Shown here piece by piece: positions 6,045 through 10,944 of a DNA stretch of 10,944 nt (positions are counted from its first letter, which is position 1; each line of letters begins with the position of its first letter). The position numbers and the translations under genes are program-made. This DNA is from Oscillospiraceae bacterium (GTDB lineage Bacteria > Bacillota > Clostridia > Oscillospirales > Acutalibacteraceae). The notes beneath the pieces are model-generated. The model ran no database searches, was not told where the DNA came from, and saw nothing but the letters and a program-made list of their open reading frames with translations. The stretch spans positions 11,459 through 22,402 of the forward strand of contig JAHZCM010000025.1 of the NCBI GenBank assembly GCA_019422905.1, written 5' to 3'.

Positions 6045-7499
6045 TTACGCGTGCTTATATTTTTCGCGAAGCGCATCTGCGCCCGCCTTGCGCCCGGTCT
6101 GCTCAAGGCGCTCCAGATAGGAATCGAGATGCCCCCATGTGTGGTACGGACCGTTCTCATGCAGCACCGTCATCATCGGGTCAACGGGACTGTCCGATTT
6201 CAGCATCTGCTCGTCGTGCCAGTCGAGAATAATCTTCGCGCCGACCGCGCAAAGCTCCGGATGCGCCTCCTTCACGTCATGCTGCTCATGCGGGTCCTCC
6301 CTGACGTTGAAAAGCATCTCCCGGTCAAAGAGGTGGAAGCCGTCGTGATAGGTGCGGACATAGAGCCAGTCGCCAAAGCGCGCGGAGCGCTGGCAGACAT
6401 GCGCCATCTGGGAAAGCACCAGGCTGTCCCAGCCTGTATCCGCAGCATCCGTGACGGTCTCTGCGAAGCTCCTGCCGTCCCAGTTCTCCCACGGCTTCAC
6501 GTTCAGAAGCTGCGCCATCGTCGGAAGCAGATCCAGACTGTAATGCAGGCCGCCATCCACAGCGCCTTTCTGTCCGTTCGGCCATTTGAGGATAAACGGA
6601 ATGTGGCAGGTAGGGTAATCCGCCGTAGCATGCTCGCAGTAGATGCCCAGCTCGCCCATATTTTCGCCGTGGTCCGACGTAATGATGATCGCCGTATCGT
6701 CGTAAATCCCCTGTTCGCGCAGGAGATCGAGCATTTCACCTACCAGCGTATCCGTATACCGGATGCCGCAGTCGTAGCCGTCCATCACGCGGCGCAGGCC
6801 GGCCATGTCCGAAGCGCTGCCCGGCATACGCGGGAACTTCGGGCTGGTGGAATCATCGTACATGCTCAGCTCGTTGATGCCGTGCGGGCCGGTATGCTGC
6901 TTGTGCTGCTCCAGCGTTTTCTCGTCGATCCATGCGGGAATCGGCTCGTTTTCAAAAGGATTCCCGAAGGATTCCGGCGCGCGGTACGGCGTATGCGGGG
7001 CCCAGAAATGGACGTGCAGGAACCAGTTGTCCCGCCCCTCATTGCGGCGCAGCCAATCCAGCGCGACCGGCAGAACCTTCTCGCCGGATTCTCCGCCGCG
7101 GCCACCCACGTTGTAGCACTCGTTGAAGCCGGCGTTGAACCACCACGAGGAGTGGCGCTCCGAGAAGGTGCTGACCGACGCCGTGTGCATGCCCGCATGC
7201 CGGAAAATGTTGTGGAAGCAGTTGTCGTCCACAACATCCGTAAAGTCGCGCTTGGGGCCGGTTAGGCGGCGGTCCGCTGCGGTGCCGCCGTGGCCCACCG
7301 CGCCGTTGCGGATTCCGAACATACCGCTGACCAGAGACGCGCGGGATGGCAGGCACGGCGCATCCGAGCAGTAATACTGGTCGAAGCGGATGCCGTCGGC
7401 GCATACGCGGTCCATATTCGGCGTTGTGTTGCGGCCGTAGCCATAGCAGCCCATATGGTCCGGGCGAAGGGTGTCGATATCAATGAACAGAATTCTCAT
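6045..7499 (-). CDS. Cys-type sulfatase (S1 family), probably cytoplasmic
   Basis: A 484-residue hydrolase of sulfate esters. The sulfatase signature CLPSRASLVSG (49-59) has C49 as the residue to be converted to formylglycine, with P51 and R53 at conserved positions. N-terminal metal and phosphate-loop residues are in FIDIDTLRPDHMGCYGYGR, and the second metal site is TSDHGEN with D276 and H277. The N-terminus enters the fold directly with no signal peptide, so the enzyme probably works inside the cell on imported sulfated sugars. The start is ATG at 7499 with AGGAG (7508-7512) 8 nt upstream. A radical SAM maturase lies downstream and an AraC regulator is divergent. The substrate (host glycan, GAG fragment, algal sugar or aryl sulfate) cannot be decided by eye; no glycosidase or transporter is adjacent in this window. 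Confidence 0.94.
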   Translation of the reverse strand: MRILFIDIDTLRPDHMGCYGYGRNTTPNMDRVCADGIRFDQYYCSDAPCLPSRASLVSGMFGIRNGAVGHGGTAADRRLTGPKRDFTDVVDDNCFHNIFRHAGMHTASVSTFSERHSSWWFNAGFNECYNVGGRGGESGEKVLPVALDWLRRNEGRDNWFLHVHFWAPHTPYRAPESFGNPFENEPIPAWIDEKTLEQHKQHTGPHGINELSMYDDSTSPKFPRMPGSASDMAGLRRVMDGYDCGIRYTDTLVGEMLDLLREQGIYDDTAIIITSDHGENMGELGIYCEHATADYPTCHIPFILKWPNGQKGAVDGGLHYSLDLLPTMAQLLNVKPWENWDGRSFAETVTDAADTGWDSLVLSQMAHVCQRSARFGDWLYVRTYHDGFHLFDREMLFNVREDPHEQHDVKEAHPELCAVGAKIILDWHDEQMLKSDSPVDPMMTVLHENGPYHTWGHLDSYLERLEQTGRKAGADALREKYKHA

Positions 7500-7531
7500 C
7501 AGGGATGCTCCTCTCCATTTTTTCTGTTTTC

Positions 7532-7560
7532 ATTCTACCACTTTACTTTTCGGGCGAAAA
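7532..7560 (-). promoter_or_regulatory. Sulfatase promoter with weak -35 (activator-dependent type)
   Basis: On the minus strand a good -10 TAGAAT (7532-7537) has only TTTTCG (7555-7560) 17 bp upstream, a poor -35. This poor -35 is one arm of a 14-bp palindrome. The pattern suits activation by the divergent AraC protein, which is inference. Confidence 0.5.
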
Positions 7561-7570
7561 TGGGTATTAT
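7542..7570 (+). promoter_or_regulatory. Possible promoter of the AraC-family gene
   Basis: TTTACT (7542-7547) and TATTAT (7565-7570) are separated by 17 bp on the plus strand. It overlaps the sulfatase control region back to back, so one bound regulator could affect both. A second -10-like TATGAT at 7568-7573 makes the exact start uncertain. Confidence 0.4.
7547..7560. promoter_or_regulatory. 14-bp palindrome, candidate AraC-type operator
   Basis: TTTTCG-GG-CGAAAA is a perfect 6-bp dyad with a 2-bp centre. It overlaps the sulfatase -35 position and lies between the two divergent genes. A related half, TTTTCGGG, recurs at 7598-7605. The binding protein is inferred from position only. Confidence 0.5.
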
Positions 7571-7597
7571 GATATAAGATTAGCACAATTTTATCCT

Positions 7598-7605
7598 TTT
7601 TCGGG
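7598..7605. promoter_or_regulatory. Second TTTTCGGG half-site before the AraC gene
   Basis: TTTTCGGG followed by AAAG repeats the left arm and centre of the 7547-7560 palindrome 51 bp away in direct orientation. It lies just before the ribosome site of the regulator, where binding could repress its own gene. Two half-sites about five helical turns apart would be compatible with looping; this is speculative. Confidence 0.35.
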
Positions 7606-7620
7606 AAAGAAGGGGTTATT

Positions 7621-8511
7621 TTGGAAAGCGGGGACATGCAGCGCGAGAACGTGCGGATGCGCGACGGCCTGCCCGTCAATATTTTCTTGCATGAGAGCAG
7701 CGCGGAGAGCAATGGGTGTGAATTTCACTGGCACGAGGAGCTGGAGCTGTACTACGTACGCAGCGGCGGCGTTTCCCTGCTGTCCGGCGGCCGGCAGGTG
7801 TGGCTGCATCCGCAGGACGTGGGCTTTGTCAACTGGTGTGAGCCGCACCGGGGCAGTCAGTTTCTGGATGGAACAAAGCACTATATTATCCAAATCAGCG
7901 CGGACTTTCTCGCACAGGAAACGGTTCTGCTGCCCGGCGCCTGTGCGCGGGTGAGCCTTTTGTCCCTGTTCATCGCGCGGAGCAAACGGTTTCCGCCGGC
8001 GGTGCGCAGTTGCCCTGCACTGACCGGGCCGCTGGATACCGCCATTCGGGAGGCTGAACAGAAGGCGCCCGGCTATGAGCTGGAGATCAAGGCCGCGGTG
8101 CTCCGGGTTCTGGCCTTTTTCCTGCGGGCGAGCGAAGCCATACCGGACGGCATCCCGCATGGGCGAGATACGGCCTCCATGGAGCATCTCAAGAAGGTGC
8201 TTGTCTATCTTTCCGACCACTGCACGGAGCCGGAAGCCGTTTCTCTGTCCGCGCTCAGCCGCCGTTTCGGGCTTTCCGTGCCGTATCTGTGCCGCATTTT
8301 CAAGCGTCACACGAACCTGACGCTGACGGGCTACGTCAACGAGCTGCGCTGCGCCCGGGCCGCTTCGCTCCTGCAGGACGGCATACCGCTGGAAGCCGCC
8401 GCCGCAAAATGCGGCTTCCACGACTACAACTACTTTTCCCGGCTGTTCAAAAAGGTAATGGGCAGCCCGCCCTCCGCCTATAAAAAACAAAACGGGTGCG
8501 CCGCACAGTGA
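7621..8511 (+). CDS. AraC/XylS-family transcriptional regulator
   Basis: A 296-residue regulator with an N-terminal cupin-like sensing domain (FHWHEELELYYVRSG near 35-49, then LHPQDVGFVNW near 62-72) and a C-terminal double helix-turn-helix. The HTH region shows LSALSRRFGLSVPYLCRIFK and then the AraC signature AAAAKCGFHDYNYFSRLFKK and GSPPSAYKK close to the end. The start is TTG at 7621 with AAGAAGGGG about 5 nt upstream; ATG at 7636 (15 bases on) is the alternative with a poorer ribosome site. It is divergent from the sulfatase gene with a 121-bp shared control region, so it most likely activates the sulfatase in response to a sugar or sulfated-sugar ligand. The last residues are encoded by the left arm of its terminator. 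Confidence 0.9.
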   Translation: MESGDMQRENVRMRDGLPVNIFLHESSAESNGCEFHWHEELELYYVRSGGVSLLSGGRQVWLHPQDVGFVNWCEPHRGSQFLDGTKHYIIQISADFLAQETVLLPGACARVSLLSLFIARSKRFPPAVRSCPALTGPLDTAIREAEQKAPGYELEIKAAVLRVLAFFLRASEAIPDGIPHGRDTASMEHLKKVLVYLSDHCTEPEAVSLSALSRRFGLSVPYLCRIFKRHTNLTLTGYVNELRCARAASLLQDGIPLEAAAAKCGFHDYNYFSRLFKKVMGSPPSAYKKQNGCAAQ

Positions 8512-8529
8512 GCTGCGGCGCACCCGTTT
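8490..8529. terminator. Long bidirectional terminator between convergent genes
   Basis: AAACGGGTGCGCCGCA (8490-8505) pairs perfectly over 16 bp with TGCGGCGCACCCGTTT (8514-8529) around an 8-nt loop that contains the AraC-gene stop codon. On the minus strand the stem is followed by TTTTGTTTTTT, an excellent U-tract for the DUF4867 gene; on the plus strand only TTTC follows, so it is weaker in that direction. Confidence 0.85.
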
Positions 8530-8539
8530 CAAATTGAAA

Positions 8540-9154
8540 TTATTTCAGGCTGATATTCTCGCCGACAAGACCGATATGCTGACCCGGCCTTGCAATATCC
8601 GCATGGACAAGCAGCCACTTGTTGCGGGCGACAAGTAATTCGTCCTCCGCACACTTCGGCTCGCGCTTTTCAATCTCGGTGTTTGTGCCCTTCGGCAGGA
8701 CAACGACGCACTTGAAACCGTCTTCGGCGACATTGCACGGCGCAAAATGCAGCGTGGTCGCATAGACCTCAATGATTGTGCCCGCCGGGACGAGGAACGC
8801 CTCAACCTTCGACGTATCATACTGGCCGTCCACGATGTCCTGCTCGGAGCCGATCAGGAGGATCATGTCGGTAACGGCGATGTTGATCTCGCTGTCGCGG
8901 TGATACTCAAGGCCGTTGAGCTTGTAGTTGTTGCCGTTGCAGTAGCCGATCTGAATCGGCATACCGCCGTACAGCGTATACGCCACATCCGCCGCGCTTG
9001 CGCAGGCTTCCAGGGAAGCGTCGCCGGGCACATAGGTGACGCCCGCAGGACACGGCGTCGCGCCCATGGCCTCGATAATATCGGAGCAGTCAAGCCCCTC
9101 GATGACTTTACCGTACTTCGCAAAGGAAGCGTCTGTAACCTTTTGGATTTGCAT
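8540..9154 (-). CDS. DUF4867-family protein of unknown function
   Basis: A 204-residue protein that I recognise as the DUF4867 family, known mainly from gut Firmicutes; its biochemical role is not established to my knowledge. Seen: GGMPIQIGYCNGNN and LEYHRDSEINIA in the middle, then VEAFLVPAGTIIEVYATTLHFAPC and VVVLPKGTNTEIE. Alternating short beta strands with H/D/E/Y residues at turns look cupin-like, resembling ureidoglycolate-lyase-type folds, but that comparison is inference. No signal peptide or membrane segment is present. The start is ATG at 9154: AAAGAGG (9163-9169) lies 8 nt upstream, and an upstream in-frame ATG would place the start before the promoter-proximal leader. It is a single-gene unit with its own strong promoter and terminator. 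Confidence 0.82.
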   Translation of the reverse strand: MQIQKVTDASFAKYGKVIEGLDCSDIIEAMGATPCPAGVTYVPGDASLEACASAADVAYTLYGGMPIQIGYCNGNNYKLNGLEYHRDSEINIAVTDMILLIGSEQDIVDGQYDTSKVEAFLVPAGTIIEVYATTLHFAPCNVAEDGFKCVVVLPKGTNTEIEKREPKCAEDELLVARNKWLLVHADIARPGQHIGLVGENISLK

Positions 9155-9180
9155 GAAAATTACCTCTTTCTTTTTTAATT

Positions 9181-9194
9181 CCGAACAATTTCGG
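9181..9194. promoter_or_regulatory. Small dyad in the leader of the DUF4867 gene
   Basis: CCGAA-N4-TTCGG is a perfect 5-bp inverted repeat between the promoter (-10 at 9210-9215) and the ribosome site. It could be an operator or a small leader hairpin; there is no evidence which. Confidence 0.3.
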
Positions 9195-9209
9195 TACAAC
9201 TCCAAACTC

Positions 9210-9238
9210 ATTATACTGTAGTAAAGCCCAAATTGCAA
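9210..9238 (-). promoter_or_regulatory. Promoter of the DUF4867 gene
   Basis: On the minus strand TTGCAA (9233-9238) and a perfect TATAAT (9210-9215) are separated by 17 bp. It lies right after the PotD terminator, so the gene is independent of the transporter operon. Confidence 0.8.
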
Positions 9239-9247
9239 GAGCCGCGC

Positions 9248-9277
9248 AAAAAATTCGGCGGCAGTTGCCTGCCGCCG
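9248..9277 (-). terminator. Terminator of the potC-potD operon
   Basis: CGGCGGCAG (9256-9264) and CTGCCGCCG (9269-9277) form a perfect 9-bp stem closed by a GCAA (GNRA) tetraloop on the minus strand, followed by AATTTTTTG. It begins 6 nt after the PotD stop codon. Confidence 0.9.
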
Positions 9278-9283
9278 GGAAAA

Positions 9284-10501
9284 TCACATCATTTCGCGCT
9301 TTCGTTTGCGCTTTTTCCAGATAATAATCGCGATATATACTGCGAGAAACACCAGGATAATCGCGACGAGCACCATGGAATCGCCGGGGCCGCCCATCTT
9401 GACCTCCGCCCAGAGCGTATCGAGCAGCGCGCTTGTCTCGGCGGGCAGGTTCACAAAAACCTCCGTGCGGGAAAGCACCTCGTCGTCCGGGTAGAAAATC
9501 GGGTTTTCCACCGTCTCCGGATCCAAATATTCCTTGGCCGCCGTTTCCGGCGTCGCGTAGCCCACATAATCCATGTTGGCACCGGCAATTTCCGGGTCGC
9601 ACATGAAGTTGATGTACAGCTCCGCCTCATATTTGTGCTCGGCATTTGCCGGAACGCACATAGCGTCCACAAAGTAGTTCGTGCCTTCCTCCGGAACGAC
9701 AAATTCAATATTGTCGTTGTTTTCCACAAGCACGCCGGCGTCTCCGGAATAGTACGGCGCAAGCCACGCTTCGCCGCTTTCCATCTTGTCGAAGATCTGA
9801 TCCATGACGTACGCCTGCACGAGCGGTTTTTGCTCCTTCAGAAGCATCGCCGCCTCCTCCCACTCGTCCGAATCCGTCGAGTTGAGCGAGAAGCCGAGAC
9901 GCACCTGCGCAATTGCAAAGGCGTCGCGCGGGTTATCAAACATCAGGATCTTGCCGCTGTACTGCTCATCCCAGAGAATCGACCAGCTTGTGACCGGCTC
10001 CGTAATGTAATCGGTATTATAGAAGAGGCCCACCGTGCCCCACGTGTACGGTACGGAATGGACGCTGCCGGGGTCATAGTCCGGGTCGCGGAACTGCTCG
10101 TCGATATACTGAAAATTCGGGACATTCGAAAAGTCCAGCTCCGCCAGCATGTTTTCCTCGATCATTTTGGAGATCATATAGTCCGACGGAATAATCACGT
10201 CATAATTCGCGCCGCCGCCCGCGAGCTTGGAATACAGGGACTCGTTGCTGTCAAAGGTCGTATAGTTGACCTCGATGCCGGTGCGCCGTGTGAATTCGGC
10301 GTTCACGTCGAGCGAGCCCTCGGTGCCGTTCGCGATATATTCGCCCCAGTTGTAGACGTTGATCGTCACGCCGGTCGGCGCCGCGTCGGGATATTCCGCG
10401 GAAAAATCCCAGTCGTCCTCCGCTTCTTCGGCGGAAACCGGCAGCGCCGCCACACCGAAGAGCAGAACAAAAAGAAGCAGAAGCGAAACCAGTTTTTTCA
10501 T
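9284..10501 (-). CDS. potD: Polyamine ABC transporter substrate-binding protein PotD, C-terminally anchored
   Basis: A 405-residue extracytoplasmic binding protein for spermidine/putrescine-type ligands. Family motifs: INVYNWGEYIANG near the start of the mature part, TTFDSNESLYSKL, YDVIIPSDYMISKM, VPYTWGTVGLFYNTDY and FDNPRDAFAIA. A Sec signal peptide is visible (MKKLVSLLLLFVLLFGVAALPVSA, cut before EEAE), but there is no lipobox cysteine. Instead residues 376-395 form a hydrophobic helix followed by KKRKRKR, so the protein appears tethered to the membrane at its C-terminus. The start is ATG at 10501 with AAGGAG 8 nt upstream. It overlaps the upstream permease gene by ATGA, which suggests translational coupling. 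Which polyamine it binds cannot be told by eye. Confidence 0.9.
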   Translation of the reverse strand: MKKLVSLLLLFVLLFGVAALPVSAEEAEDDWDFSAEYPDAAPTGVTINVYNWGEYIANGTEGSLDVNAEFTRRTGIEVNYTTFDSNESLYSKLAGGGANYDVIIPSDYMISKMIEENMLAELDFSNVPNFQYIDEQFRDPDYDPGSVHSVPYTWGTVGLFYNTDYITEPVTSWSILWDEQYSGKILMFDNPRDAFAIAQVRLGFSLNSTDSDEWEEAAMLLKEQKPLVQAYVMDQIFDKMESGEAWLAPYYSGDAGVLVENNDNIEFVVPEEGTNYFVDAMCVPANAEHKYEAELYINFMCDPEIAGANMDYVGYATPETAAKEYLDPETVENPIFYPDDEVLSRTEVFVNLPAETSALLDTLWAEVKMGGPGDSMVLVAIILVFLAVYIAIIIWKKRKRKREMM

Positions 10502-10944
10502 ACGGCACGCTCCTTTTCCGCCTTGCGGAGCTTCTTTTCATCGCGCGCCTGCCGGACATTGATAATCATCAGCAGCACGAGAATGCATCCAAAGAGCACC
10601 GTGGAGAGCGCGTTGATCTCCGGCGAAATGCGTTTTCTCGTCATCGAATAAATGTAAATCGGCAGCGTTTGCGTTGTGCCGCTCGTAAAATAGCTGATGA
10701 CAAAATCATCGATCGAGAGCGTAAAGGCCATGATCATGCCGGTGACAATGCCGGGCATGATCTCCGGCAGCACCACCTTGAAGAACGCCCGCACCGGCGG
10801 GCAGCCCAGATCCTGCGCCGCCTCGAACAGATTCGGGTTCATCTGGCGCAGCTTCGGCAGGATGGAAAGAATCACATAGGGCAGGCAAAAGGTAATGTGC
10901 GCGATGATCAGCGACGCCATGCCGAGACTCCGGCCGCCAAACAG
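10498..10944 (-). CDS. potC: Polyamine ABC transporter permease PotC, C-terminal part
   Basis: The frame is open to the window edge, giving the last 148 residues of an inner-membrane permease; the N-terminus is outside. The ABC permease EAA loop is clear: FEAAQDLGCPP at about 40-50, followed by FFKVVLPEIMPGI, which contacts the ATPase subunit PotA. ISYFTSGTTQTLPIYIYSM and a final membrane helix (ALSTVLFGCILVLLMIINV) fit PotC. The stop overlaps the PotD start by 4 bp (ATGA). The genes for the ATPase and the other permease presumably lie to the right, outside the window. Confidence 0.9.
   Translation of the reverse strand: MFGGRSLGMASLIIAHITFCLPYVILSILPKLRQMNPNLFEAAQDLGCPPVRAFFKVVLPEIMPGIVTGMIMAFTLSIDDFVISYFTSGTTQTLPIYIYSMTRKRISPEINALSTVLFGCILVLLMIINVRQARDEKKLRKAEKERAV

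Noticed and set aside
6051..7265. Plus-strand open frame opposite the sulfatase (404 codons)
   Set aside because: Shadow of the conserved sulfatase; no ribosome site or family motif.
9233..10651. Long open frame on the plus strand opposite PotD/PotC (472 codons)
   Set aside because: It is antisense to two well-conserved genes, its product is Arg/His/Val-rich with no recognisable motif, and it begins within a promoter region. Such frames are common in GC-rich genes.

Overview
This window looks like the chromosome of a GC-rich, spore-forming anaerobe of the class Clostridia (Bacillota), plausibly a gut Oscillospirales-type bacterium. The evidence is a SpoIID-family gene, consensus Gram-positive promoters and AGGAGG-type ribosome sites, an anaerobic (oxygen-sensitive) sulfatase-maturating radical SAM enzyme, a DUF4867 protein of a kind I associate with gut Firmicutes, and a Clostridia-like PotC/PotD pair. 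The taxonomic placement is inference. No phage, IS, CRISPR, tRNA or rRNA features were seen.

Left end (1-806): the 3' part of a SpoIID/LytB-domain gene on the + strand, converging on a shared terminator hairpin with the next operon. Metal region (807-3500, - strand): an ArsR/SmtB regulator with CadC-like metal ligands, followed by a P1B-type Zn/Cd/Pb-exporting ATPase. The ATPase has an extreme His-rich N-terminal tail in place of the usual CxxC metal-binding domain. A consensus promoter overlapped by a dyad operator precedes arsR, and a shared 11-base motif recurs just before the ATPase start. Next (3512-4820, - strand) come a low-molecular-weight protein tyrosine phosphatase broken by a frameshift and a more AT-rich, unrecognised protein with two CxxC knuckles.

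Sulfatase module (4782-8529): a Cys-type sulfatase and, downstream of it behind its own terminator and promoter, an anSME enzyme. The anSME would convert the sulfatase active-site cysteine to formylglycine. A divergent AraC-family regulator shares a 121-bp control region with the sulfatase. That region contains a 14-bp palindrome overlapping the sulfatase -35 position and a related half-site before the regulator gene. The sulfatase lacks a signal peptide, so the module probably desulfates imported substrate in the cytoplasm under sugar-type induction.

Right end (8530-10944, - strand): a DUF4867 gene with its own strong promoter, then the end of a polyamine ABC transporter operon. PotC is cut by the window edge and overlaps PotD by ATGA. 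PotD carries a C-terminal transmembrane anchor instead of a lipobox. Each transcription unit is closed by a clear hairpin terminator, so the region reads as a series of compact independent operons. I found no convincing wholly new system; the most noteworthy items are the His-rich ATPase with its duplicated operator motif, the sulfatase control region, the anchored PotD and the unknown double-CxxC protein.
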